NCBI GenBank assembly: GCA_002869365.1
Contig: PKTA01000033.1
Coordinates: forward strand, 1-40,251
Length of the DNA: 40,251 nt
Direction: 5' to 3'
Source of the DNA: Marinilabiliales bacterium
GTDB taxonomy: Bacteria; Bacteroidota; Bacteroidia; Bacteroidales; F082
Each line of letters begins with the position of its first letter. The stretch's first letter is position 1. A model generated the notes under the pieces. It did not search any database. It had not been told where the DNA came from and saw nothing but the letters and a program-made list of their open reading frames with translations. A program made the position numbers and the translations under genes. Below are positions 8,178 through 16,221 of the stretch, piece after piece.

Positions 8178-9554
8178 ATGGAATTACCATTTGCAGAATC
8201 ATATAAAATAAAAATGGTCGAGTCGTTAAAAAGAAGTACTCGACAGGAAAGAACGAAATGGATAAAGGAAGCCGGGTTCAATTTATTCAATTTAAGTAGC
8301 GACAAAGTATTTATCGATTTGCTTACCGACTCAGGTACCGGAGCCATGAGCGACAAACAGTGGTCGGAAATGATGTTGGGCGATGAGAGTTATGCAGGCG
8401 CATCTTCATTTTTTAAACTTAAAGCAGCGATAAAAGAAATAACAGGTTTCGAATATTTCCTACCCACTCATCAGGGCAGAGCAGCAGAAAATGTACTTTT
8501 TTCTTCTAAAATTAAAGAAGGAGATATTATCCCAGGCAACTCACATTTCGATACCACAAAGGGTCACATAGAATTTCGTAAAGCTCATGCTGTGGATTGT
8601 ACCATAGATGAGGCTTTTAATACAACCCTCGATCATCCTTTTAAAGGAAATGTTGATCTTAATAAACTGGAGGAAGTTTTAAAAACTTATCCAAAAGAAA
8701 AAATTCCTTTAATTATTGTTACGGTAACCTGTAATTCTTCTGGCGGACAGCCGGTTTCAATGGAAAATATGCGTGATGTAAAAAAAGTGGCCGATAAATA
8801 CGGAATCCCTGTATTTTACGATTCGGCACGCTTTGCTGAAAATGCATATTTTATTAAGCTAAGGGAAAAAGGTTATGAAGATAAAACTGTTAGAGAAATA
8901 GTTAGAGAAATGTTTTCCTATGCCGACGGTATGACAATGAGTTCGAAGAAAGATGCCATTGTTAATATGGGAGGCTTTATTGGCTTCAGGCATGAAGAAG
9001 ATTATGATGCGGCTAGTGTTTTCAATATTTTGTTTGAAGGTTACTTATCATATGGTGGCATGTCGGGAAGAGATATGAATGCTCTGGCACAAGGTCTTTA
9101 TGAAGGAACAGAATTCGACTATCTGGAAACACGAATAGGCCAAGTGGCTTATTTGGGAAAGAAACTAAAAGACTATGGCATTCCAATTCAGTATCCATAT
9201 GGAGGTCATGCCATTTTTGTGGATGCCAAAAAGTTTTTACCAAATGTTGCAAAGGAAGAATATATTGCTCAAACACTTGGAATTGAATTATATATAGAAG
9301 GTGGTGTCAGAGGAGTTGAAATAGGAACACTTTTGGCCGACAGAGATCCTGATACCGGAGAAAACCGTTATCCCGACCTTGAATTATTACGCCTTGCAAT
9401 TCCAAGACGGGTTTATACCAATAACCATATGGATTATGTGGCGGCTTCCATAATTAATGTATTCGACCGTAGAGACAAGATAAAAAATGGATACAAAATT
9501 GTTAAAGAAGCACCAATCTTAAGACATTTTACTGTTAAACTTGAAAAGGTTTAG
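8178..9554 (+). CDS. tnaA: Tryptophanase
   Basis: PLP enzyme that splits L-tryptophan into indole, pyruvate and ammonia. 458 residues, the family length. Core landmarks: FIDLLTDSGTGAMSDKQW, THQGRAAEN, NSSGGQPVSM, YDSARFAENAYFIK and SSKKDAIVNMGG, whose KK pair (257-258) holds the PLP lysine. The close relative tyrosine phenol-lyase was considered. Asp125 in FDTTKGH, RGVEIGT in place of the phenol-lyase Arg motif RSMERG, and the C-terminal LRHFTVKL histidine (about 450) are the tryptophanase versions, so tryptophanase is preferred. Several other stretches, such as GAMSDKQW and MFSYADG, resemble phenol-lyase. Monocistronic. Confidence 0.9.
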   Translation: MELPFAESYKIKMVESLKRSTRQERTKWIKEAGFNLFNLSSDKVFIDLLTDSGTGAMSDKQWSEMMLGDESYAGASSFFKLKAAIKEITGFEYFLPTHQGRAAENVLFSSKIKEGDIIPGNSHFDTTKGHIEFRKAHAVDCTIDEAFNTTLDHPFKGNVDLNKLEEVLKTYPKEKIPLIIVTVTCNSSGGQPVSMENMRDVKKVADKYGIPVFYDSARFAENAYFIKLREKGYEDKTVREIVREMFSYADGMTMSSKKDAIVNMGGFIGFRHEEDYDAASVFNILFEGYLSYGGMSGRDMNALAQGLYEGTEFDYLETRIGQVAYLGKKLKDYGIPIQYPYGGHAIFVDAKKFLPNVAKEEYIAQTLGIELYIEGGVRGVEIGTLLADRDPDTGENRYPDLELLRLAIPRRVYTNNHMDYVAASIINVFDRRDKIKNGYKIVKEAPILRHFTVKLEKV

Positions 9555-9560
9555 AAGGAT

Positions 9561-9716
9561 AATAGTCAAATGGTCGAAAAGTCAAACTGTCTAAAAGTCG
9601 GGGTAATAGATATCAATTTAGCGAATCAATTTTCTAAAAACCCGATTATTCCAACCACAACCGAATTTCAACCATTGGACCCATAGGCCATTCGACTATT
9701 CGACCATTCGACTATT
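9561..9716. repeat. Long imperfect inverted repeat between convergent genes
   Basis: Bases 9561-9586 and the complement of 9691-9716 match at 23 of 26 positions; both arms consist of the repeated word ATRGTCGA. The arms bracket about 104 bases. The right arm includes the mscS stop codon (TAG, complement of 9712-9714). It could fold into a long hairpin acting as a terminator for both genes. Confidence 0.75.
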
Positions 9717-10770
9717 CACTCTTGCTATAAATAGTTTGTGTAGGGAAAGCAAACTCCAGTTTATTTGCATTAAATCGTTTTAATATTTCCATATTGATAT
9801 TGTTCATGGTTTCATATATACCAGAACCTTTTCTTATATAATATACAAATCTTATATTTAAAGAAAAATCGTTAAAAGCAGTGAAAGAAGTTGATGTTAT
9901 GTCTTCTATAACATCCACATTATCAGCGGTTATTTGCTTTAGAACTTTCATGGCTTCTTCCATTTTCTCCACAGGAGTATCATAAGTTAAGCCCAGGTTT
10001 AGTGTAATTTTTCTGCTGGGTTCCGAACTAACATTAACTATGGTATTATTAGCTATATCCGCATTTGGTATAGTAACCAGTCGTCCATCCAATGTCCTTA
10101 TCCTGGAACTTCTAATACCAATTTCTGTAACGAAGCCTTCAAGGCCATTTGTAATTATTCTGTCTTTTATTTTAAAGGGCTTATCAGTAAACAATACAAA
10201 CCCTCCAAAGAGATGAGAAACAGAATCTTTAGCAGCCAGAGCAAATGCCAAACCTCCTAGTCCCAGTCCTGCTATAAGTGCAGCAACATCATATCCGGCA
10301 TTGTTTAAACCTACCACAATAGCAAGTACCCAAATTCCAGTTTTTATGGATTTGCGGGCTATGGGCATTAACTGATCATCGAGGTCGGTTTCGGTTTTTT
10401 CAACCAGAGGAACAAGATACTCCTCTATCATTGAATCCATAAATCTTGTAACAAACCATGCTGCATTAAATGTTATAAGTAAATAATATGCATGTTTTAT
10501 TAACTTTAAATTTTCCTCATCAAGTGTTAAGGTAGTTAATCCATACCAAATGCCTAAAATAATAATTGCGAAAACTGCAGGCTCTTCAAATTTATCTACC
10601 AGTATATCGTCAAATTTGTTTTTAGTCCTTTTAGTAATCTGTTTTACAAAGCGGCCGATTAAGAAAAAAATAACCTTCGCCAACAAAATAGAACCAATAA
10701 TAATTGCAAAGGCAATTACCCAATCTAAAACAGTATTTCCGTAAAATTCTTTGTTAAAAAACTCTTCCAT
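9712..10770 (-). CDS. Small-conductance mechanosensitive channel (MscS family)
   Basis: 352 residues. About four membrane helices in the first 180 residues. The pore-lining helix region contains ALIAGLGLGGLAFALAAKDSVSHLFGG, the Gly/Ala-rich MscS signature, followed by the beta domain (KIKDRIITNGLEGFVTEIGIRSSRIRTLDGRLVTIPNADI) and a C-terminal alpha/beta domain. It opens under membrane tension to release solutes in osmotic downshock. The protein is of the longer type with extra N-terminal helices. Divergent from the HdeD-like gene. Confidence 0.92.
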   Translation of the reverse strand: MEEFFNKEFYGNTVLDWVIAFAIIIGSILLAKVIFFLIGRFVKQITKRTKNKFDDILVDKFEEPAVFAIIILGIWYGLTTLTLDEENLKLIKHAYYLLITFNAAWFVTRFMDSMIEEYLVPLVEKTETDLDDQLMPIARKSIKTGIWVLAIVVGLNNAGYDVAALIAGLGLGGLAFALAAKDSVSHLFGGFVLFTDKPFKIKDRIITNGLEGFVTEIGIRSSRIRTLDGRLVTIPNADIANNTIVNVSSEPSRKITLNLGLTYDTPVEKMEEAMKVLKQITADNVDVIEDITSTSFTAFNDFSLNIRFVYYIRKGSGIYETMNNINMEILKRFNANKLEFAFPTQTIYSKSE

Positions 10771-10799
10771 TATAAATAATTTGGTGTGAAATCTACGAA

Positions 10800-10807
10800 C
10801 AAAAATA
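10800..10807 (-). promoter_or_regulatory. Probable -7 box of the MscS-family gene
   Basis: On the minus strand TATTTTTG fits TAnnTTTG, 29 bases before the ATG. Confidence 0.4.
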
Positions 10808-10868
10808 ATGATAATTAAAACAAAATTAATTTATTGAATTATCTTTACATAAAATAAAATCAAATATC

Positions 10869-11426
10869 ATGGCATCACGATCATTAAACAACTGGATGGT
10901 ATTAACCTTTAACGGGATAATTGCAATTTTATATGGCCTAATGGCTATGTTTGTTTCTGAAATTACTCTATTAAGCATAGTAATGTACTTTGGAATAGTA
11001 ATTCTTATAATAGGTTTGGCAATGCTTTTTGGTGTTGTAAATAATATGAAAAATAATCTGCCTTATGCCGGCGATATGACTATTTCAATAATTACAATTA
11101 TAATAGGAGCATTATTAACATTTTATACTCAACGCTCATTACAAATATTTGTAATTGTAATTGGAAGTTGGGCTATTTTGCTGGGTGTGCTACAGTTATT
11201 TATTTTGATAAAAGGTAATTTTGGCAAAGGAACCAGTAATGTATTACTCGTGAATGGTATAATAACTCTTGCTTTTGGAACCATTCTTTTCTTTAATCCC
11301 TTTGAGTCGGCACGATATTTAGTAATAATAAGCGGAATACTTGCTTTTATTTTAGGTATAATATTAATTTCGGTTTCTATAAAGTTAAAAAATCTGATTC
11401 CTCCTGATCCGGATTCTGAAATTTAA
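10869..11426 (+). CDS. HdeD-like membrane protein (DUF308)
   Basis: 185 residues with six predicted membrane helices arranged as three similar pairs, the DUF308/HdeD pattern; each unit has a glycine-rich helix followed by a FFNP- or YTQR-like turn (ILFFNPFESAR near residue 140). In Escherichia coli HdeD is linked to acid resistance; here only the family membership is supported. The last 50 bases overlap the 3' end of recJ on the other strand. Confidence 0.82.
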   Translation: MASRSLNNWMVLTFNGIIAILYGLMAMFVSEITLLSIVMYFGIVILIIGLAMLFGVVNNMKNNLPYAGDMTISIITIIIGALLTFYTQRSLQIFVIVIGSWAILLGVLQLFILIKGNFGKGTSNVLLVNGIITLAFGTILFFNPFESARYLVIISGILAFILGIILISVSIKLKNLIPPDPDSEI

Positions 11427-13164
11427 TATCCAAAATACGTAACTGAAGACTTGTTCTTCCCTGCCAGGTATTTTCTTCAATATGATAGCATATGCTGAAA
11501 GGCACTGCCTGTTTTATTTTATCGTAATGATGTCCTAAATTAAAACCTATTGATGGTATTGGGGCGCCTCTTTTTGTTGTTTGTACAACAGAAAATTTAA
11601 GATGTTTCTGCCCGTTTTTTCCAACAATTTTTGCGTATCCTGTATCAATTACATTATTGGAAACAAATACCGGCGACATATTGCCCGGGCCGAAAGGGGC
11701 AAACTGTTTCAATATTTTAAAGAACTTTACATTAACATCGGAAACATCCAATTCTTCGTCAATGGCAATTTCCGGAGTCATAAGTTCTTCACTCAGATTT
11801 TCATCTGCATATTTTTGAAATTCTGCTTTAAAAAGGTCCAGTTTTTCCGGCTTTAAAGCCAGTCCTGCAGCATAAGTATGTCCGCCAAAATGCTCCAGCA
11901 TATAACTCGAATTATCTATGGCATCGTAAATGTCGAAACCTTTTATCGATCGGGCAGAACCTGTTATGAAATCGCCCGACCTTGTGAAAACGATGGTAGG
12001 CTTATAAAATTTTTCTATTAGACGGGAGGCAACAATACCAATAACTCCTTTATGCCATTCGGGATTGAAAACAATAGTGGCTTTTTTATTGGTATTTTGT
12101 ATGTTTTGCTCAATTTGCTCAATAGCCTCCCTGGTAATATTGGTGTCGAGATCTCTGCGTGTGGAATTTAGTTCATTAATTTGGGCGCCGAGTTTTTCTG
12201 CGTATTCTGTATTGGTACTTATCAGAAGTCGTACAGAGTTTGTGGCATTCTCAATACGTCCTGCGGCATTTATTCTTGGTCCCAAAGAGAACACCAAATC
12301 GCTGATAGTGATTTCCTTGCTGAAATAAAATTTCGAGGCTTTATCCTCCGTAGGAAGTACGCCCGCCGATTTTAAAATAGAACATATTCCATTACTGGGC
12401 TCTGTATTAATTTTTTTAAGTCCATAATAAGCCAAAACCCTGTTTTCGCCAACCATGGGAACTATATCGGCTGCAATGCTAACAACCACTAAATCGATGA
12501 GGCTAAAAACTTTTTTCTCAGAAATATTTTTTTTGCTGGCAATTGCCTGAGCAAGCTTAAACCCAACACCACAACCCGATAATTCTTTAAACGGATAATT
12601 GCAATCGTCCTGTTTTGCATCCAGAACGGCAACGGCTTCCGGAATACTGTCTCCCGGTCGGTGATGGTCGCATATTATAAACTCAATACCCTTTTCTTTT
12701 GCATATAAAACTTTATCTACTGCTTTAATACCACAATCGAGGGCAATCATCAAACCGGCTCCTACGCTCTCTGCATAGTCAATTCCTTTGAATGAAATTC
12801 CATAGCCCTCATTATATCTGTCGGGAATATAAAATTCAACATTTTTGTAAAAGAATTTGAGGAAAGTATATAATAAAGAAACCGCGGTTGTACCATCAAC
12901 ATCATAGTCGCCGTAAACCATTATTTTTTCACCTTTTTCAACGGCCAACAAAACCCTGTCGACGGCTTTGTCCATGTCTTTCATCAAAAAAGGATCATGA
13001 AGGTGTTCAAGTTTAGGTCGAAAGAATTGCTTAGCTTCATCAAAAGTAGTTACTCCTCTCGAGAATAATAAACTGACTAATTTTTGGTTAATATTAAGTT
13101 CTTTCGACAAGCGCTCAACACTCTCAATATCTGTCTTATTATTTAATATCCATCGCTTATCCAT
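11377..13164 (-). CDS. recJ: Single-stranded-DNA-specific exonuclease RecJ
   Basis: 5'-3' exonuclease on single-stranded DNA, used in recombination and repair. Signatures of the DHH superfamily: VYGDYDVDGTTA (about residues 83-94), LDCGIK (142-147), ICDHHRPGD with DHH at 166-168, SIAADIVPM, GPRINAAGRI, and the C-terminal DHHA1 motif GGHTYAAGL, then the OB-type domain. The frame is open to a Met at 13278, but ATG 13164 (MDKRWILNN) gives the normal start and has a promoter-like element 20 bases upstream. 595 residues from this start. Tail-to-tail overlap of 50 bases with the HdeD-like gene. Confidence 0.93.
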   Translation of the reverse strand: MDKRWILNNKTDIESVERLSKELNINQKLVSLLFSRGVTTFDEAKQFFRPKLEHLHDPFLMKDMDKAVDRVLLAVEKGEKIMVYGDYDVDGTTAVSLLYTFLKFFYKNVEFYIPDRYNEGYGISFKGIDYAESVGAGLMIALDCGIKAVDKVLYAKEKGIEFIICDHHRPGDSIPEAVAVLDAKQDDCNYPFKELSGCGVGFKLAQAIASKKNISEKKVFSLIDLVVVSIAADIVPMVGENRVLAYYGLKKINTEPSNGICSILKSAGVLPTEDKASKFYFSKEITISDLVFSLGPRINAAGRIENATNSVRLLISTNTEYAEKLGAQINELNSTRRDLDTNITREAIEQIEQNIQNTNKKATIVFNPEWHKGVIGIVASRLIEKFYKPTIVFTRSGDFITGSARSIKGFDIYDAIDNSSYMLEHFGGHTYAAGLALKPEKLDLFKAEFQKYADENLSEELMTPEIAIDEELDVSDVNVKFFKILKQFAPFGPGNMSPVFVSNNVIDTGYAKIVGKNGQKHLKFSVVQTTKRGAPIPSIGFNLGHHYDKIKQAVPFSICYHIEENTWQGRTSLQLRILDIKFQNPDQEESDFLTL

Positions 13165-13183
13165 CGGGAGAGAGTTTAATTTG

Positions 13184-13212
13184 TAAAGATAATTATTAAT
13201 AGGATGCATCAA
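13184..13212 (-). promoter_or_regulatory. Probable recJ promoter
   Basis: On the minus strand TTG (complement of 13210-13212), 18 bases, then TATCTTTA (13184-13191), one base off TAnnTTTG. It supports the ATG at 13164 over the longer frame. Confidence 0.45.
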
Positions 13213-13385
13213 ACAATAAATTGGACATTTGAGTATTTTTTTGAACCCAAAAGACGCATCATATTTGTTATCAAACACTTAATAATTCTGGTTCAGAAAA
13301 ACTTATTAAGGCCTTTACTAGATTTTTAATTGGGTAATTTTTTATTGAGGAAACATAAGAGATATTTTAAACAAAATTAAAAAGA

Positions 13386-13844
13386 TTAATCCGAAATCTG
13401 AACTTTCAGTCCTACTTCAATTATCCCGGGAGTTTTTATTTTCGTCATTTTGTTTTCTATACGTACTTTACAAATTCCGCTTTCGCTAAAAAGCATTTCA
13501 TTGCGAATGGGTAGTTCTATGTCCCAAAAATCACCTGCCCCTTCTGATTTCCATGAACCTTCTTTGGTTTTAAGTTTAAAATGATAATCCCTCGACATGC
13601 TTGCTCCCGAAGGTGTATAAAAAGTAATATTCGCATCTAAATAATCATAAGGATATTGGGTATGATGCCTTAATAGCAAATCGAAATCCAACTTTTGATC
13701 TTTTTGAACATCCACATCAAAAGTGAGTATATCAAACCTGTCCCAGCTTATATTATCAAAACGATTATACTCCTTGAAAACGGTTTTTTGTCCGCAGGAA
13801 CCCAGGATAAGCACTAATGTCAAAAAGAAAACTATTTTTTTCAT
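13386..13844 (-). CDS. gldH: Gliding motility lipoprotein GldH
   Basis: 152-residue lipoprotein. The signal peptide ends in a lipobox LILGSCGQK with Cys17 as the lipidated residue. Family pattern: YPYDYLDANITFYTPSG, then KEGSWKSEGAGDFWDIELPI, an MLFSESGICKVRIENKM segment and a C-terminal GIIEVGLKVQ. GldH was found as a gliding gene in Flavobacterium johnsoniae and occurs across T9SS-bearing Bacteroidota. The presence of T9SS cargo genes in this window is consistent. Likely transcribed ahead of recJ, which lies 221 bases downstream. Identification rests on pattern recall, not a profile search. Confidence 0.75.
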   Translation of the reverse strand: MKKIVFFLTLVLILGSCGQKTVFKEYNRFDNISWDRFDILTFDVDVQKDQKLDFDLLLRHHTQYPYDYLDANITFYTPSGASMSRDYHFKLKTKEGSWKSEGAGDFWDIELPIRNEMLFSESGICKVRIENKMTKIKTPGIIEVGLKVQISD

Positions 13845-13848
13845 GAGG

Positions 13849-13856
13849 CAAATTTA
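13849..13856 (-). promoter_or_regulatory. Probable -7 box of gldH
   Basis: On the minus strand TAAATTTG fits TAnnTTTG and ends only four bases before the gldH ATG. If used, the transcript would be leaderless or nearly so. Confidence 0.4.
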
Positions 13857-14003
13857 AATAATTGTTGGTAATTAATACCGGCGCCTGCGATGCTAAATTT
13901 AAAAATTAAGTATTTATAACTCAAATTAATATTCATTCAGTAAACAGAGTATTATACAACTCAAAAACTTTTTAACTAACTTCGTTCCCAAAAAAATCAT
14001 ATA

Positions 14004-14462
14004 ATGCTAATACGAACAATAATATTTCTGATAATTAATTTCGCCGCTCTGGGAATTGGCGGACTTTTTACAGGTAAAGGGGTTCCCTCGCAATGGTATC
14101 AAAATTTAAACAAAGCACCCTGGACACCACCCGGCTGGTCCTTCGGTGCCGCCTGGACATTCATAATGATTGCTTTAGCATTTTATATGGCTTATGCCTG
14201 GGAAAATATTCCTAAACGTAATTTGCTGATTGTATTATTTGCCATACAATGGGTACTTAATGTTTCATGGAATCCATTGTTTTTCAAATATCATGAGGTA
14301 ATGCTTGCCCTGATAGTAATTGTTGCCTTAACAGTATTGGTTGCCCTTATATTGTTTTTATTTTTCGGAGACGTGAAATACTGGTCGTTTTTATTGCTTC
14401 CCTATTTAATATGGCTTATCATTGCCACCTCTCTAAATGCATATATTTTATTTAAAAACTAA
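14004..14462 (+). CDS. tspO: TspO/MBR family protein
   Basis: 152-residue, five-helix membrane protein that binds tetrapyrroles and has been linked to porphyrin handling and oxidative or light stress. Signatures: NKAPWTPPGWSFGAAWTFI after helix 1, WVLNVSWNPLFFKYH in the middle, and PYLIWLIIATSLNAYIL at the end. The stop codon shares one base with the ATG of the photolyase gene (TAATG at 14460-14464), so the two are cotranscribed. Pairing with photolyase supports a light-related role. Confidence 0.93.
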   Translation: MLIRTIIFLIINFAALGIGGLFTGKGVPSQWYQNLNKAPWTPPGWSFGAAWTFIMIALAFYMAYAWENIPKRNLLIVLFAIQWVLNVSWNPLFFKYHEVMLALIVIVALTVLVALILFLFFGDVKYWSFLLLPYLIWLIIATSLNAYILFKN

Positions 14463-15826
14463 TGAGTAATAATGACAAGCAAGCATCTCTCACAGGGATA
14501 AGAAAAACAATTAACATTTTTTGGTTTCGTCGCGATCTCAGGCTGGATGATAATACCGCTCTCAATAAAGCCCTTGAAGGGAAGCATGCCGTATTACCAA
14601 TATTTATTTTCGATGAAAATATAATTGATGAATTACCAAAAGATGATGCACGGATTAGTTTTATTTATAACAACTTAAGTGATATCAATAAAGAGTTAAA
14701 AACCTATGGCAGCGGAATAAAAATATATAAAGGAAAGCCATTGGAAGTATGGAAATCCATATTAGAGAATTATGATATAGAAGAGGCTTATGCCAATGCC
14801 GATTATGAGCCATATGCCCTTAAAAGAGACGCAACAATTGATGGTTTATTGAGAAATAAAGGGGTTAAAAAAGGACTTCAGACATTTAAGGATAGTGTTA
14901 TTTATGAGAAGGATGAGATAGTTAAAGAAAACAACGAAGCTTATACAGTTTTCACTCCCTATAAAAATCGCTGGTTATTTAATTTTAATTCCGATACATC
15001 GGATGAAGGAAGCCGTTTTATTCCGGCTGATTTCCACCCCGAGAAAAATGTTGGTTTTACAAATTTTAAAAATGATTTTCCGGACTTGGAAAGTTTAGGT
15101 TTCCAACAGTCACGCATCGGGGTAAACCCCTATAATATAAATGATTTAAAAGATTATGCCGCTATAAGAGATATTCCGCATATGGATGGCACTTCACATT
15201 TAAGTACGCATTTACGGTTCGGAACCATAAGTATTAGAAGGGTTATAAGTAATCTCAAACCTGCGGATGAAGTATTTCTCTCGGAACTGATTTGGAGAGA
15301 ATTTTTTATGCAGATACTTTATAATTTTCCCAGGGTTGAAAAGGAGAATTTTAAAAAGAAATATGATGCTATTACATGGCGTAATAATGAGGAAGAGTTT
15401 GAAGTTTGGTGTAGAGGAGAGACCGGTTTTCCTCTTGTGGATGCGGGAATGCGACAACTTAACGAAAGTGGATATATGCATAACCGGCTGCGAATGATAG
15501 TAGCAGGGTTTCTTTGTAAGCATTTGCTTATCGACTGGAAATGGGGGGAGGCGTATTTTGCAAAGAAACTACTGGATTATGAACTATCGTCGAACAATGG
15601 CAATTGGCAATGGGCAGCAGGAACAGGCTGCGACGCTGCTCCTTATTTCAGAATTTTTAATCCCATAACCCAGTTAAAAAAGTTCGATCCGGAATATAAA
15701 TATGTGAAAAAGTGGATACCCGATTTTCATGATAATTATAATATTAAACCAATAGTGGAACATAGGTTTGCGAGAGAGAGGGCGCTGAATGTTTATGGCG
15801 GAGGGCTTGATAAGGCTAAAGGTTAA
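14462..15826 (+). CDS. phrB: Deoxyribodipyrimidine photolyase, class I
   Basis: Flavoprotein that repairs cyclobutane pyrimidine dimers with blue light. 454 residues. The N-terminal Rossmann-type antenna domain begins INIFWFRRDLRLDDNTAL, and the C-terminal FAD domain shows LIWREFFMQI, GETGFPLVDAGMRQL, GYMHNRLRMIVAGFL and NWQWAAGTGCDAAPYFRIFN. The last motif matches class I CPD enzymes better than CRY-DASH. The final residues (GGLDKAKG) are encoded by a word-like repeat that continues into the spacer, so the C-terminus may have been reshaped by repeat insertion. Second gene of the tspO pair. Confidence 0.93.
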   Translation: MSNNDKQASLTGIRKTINIFWFRRDLRLDDNTALNKALEGKHAVLPIFIFDENIIDELPKDDARISFIYNNLSDINKELKTYGSGIKIYKGKPLEVWKSILENYDIEEAYANADYEPYALKRDATIDGLLRNKGVKKGLQTFKDSVIYEKDEIVKENNEAYTVFTPYKNRWLFNFNSDTSDEGSRFIPADFHPEKNVGFTNFKNDFPDLESLGFQQSRIGVNPYNINDLKDYAAIRDIPHMDGTSHLSTHLRFGTISIRRVISNLKPADEVFLSELIWREFFMQILYNFPRVEKENFKKKYDAITWRNNEEEFEVWCRGETGFPLVDAGMRQLNESGYMHNRLRMIVAGFLCKHLLIDWKWGEAYFAKKLLDYELSSNNGNWQWAAGTGCDAAPYFRIFNPITQLKKFDPEYKYVKKWIPDFHDNYNIKPIVEHRFARERALNVYGGGLDKAKG

Positions 15827-16140
15827 GGGCTAAAGTGCGCTAGAGTTCATAGAGTTAAATGTTAGTTCCCAAAACGAATCCGCGGTAATCCGCTCAATCA
15901 GCGGCAGGCCCGTTCCCATATAAATGAAAGCGCTTTAATGTTATGAGTTATGTCCTGAAACCTCAGAATGAATTATGATTTAATGACTTGCAGGAAAACC
16001 ATGCCTACATTAAAACTTGAGCAGGCAATGACCACCTTCACTAAAGTTACGGAGGATAAAAATGACTCCCTCCTACATTTCATATTAGAGGGCAAAGAAT
16101 GACCAATGACTAATCACCAATATCCATTCACCTTAAAACT
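15812..16140. repeat. Word-like repeat spacer after photolyase
   Basis: Contains AAGGCTAAAGG (15812-15822, inside the gene end), GAGTTCATAGAGTT (15843-15856, identical to 1241-1254), CCGCGGTAATCCGC near 15881, and GAATGACCAATGACTAATC near 16098-16115, related to 1327-1345. No gene is seen between 15827 and 16221. Confidence 0.65.
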
Positions 16141-16171
16141 TTTATATTTTCGGCAGGAACCATTTTGATAT

Positions 16172-16179
16172 TATCTTTG
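16172..16179 (+). promoter_or_regulatory. Probable -7 box of the first BNR/GEVED gene
   Basis: TATCTTTG fits TAnnTTTG, 42 bases before the ATG. A one-base-shorter copy of the neighbourhood (TTATTATCTTGCAAA) precedes the paralogue at 20000. Confidence 0.4.
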
Positions 16180-16221
16180 TCAAATAAAAAAAAATTAAAA
16201 TTTAATTATTAAGGAAGAATT

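Noticed and set aside
8178-9554. Tyrosine phenol-lyase
   Set aside because: The residues that separate the two enzymes (Asp125, VEIG, LRHF) are those of tryptophanase.
13165-13278. Longer RecJ N-terminus
   Set aside because: The extra residues do not resemble RecJ, and a promoter-like element lies within them.
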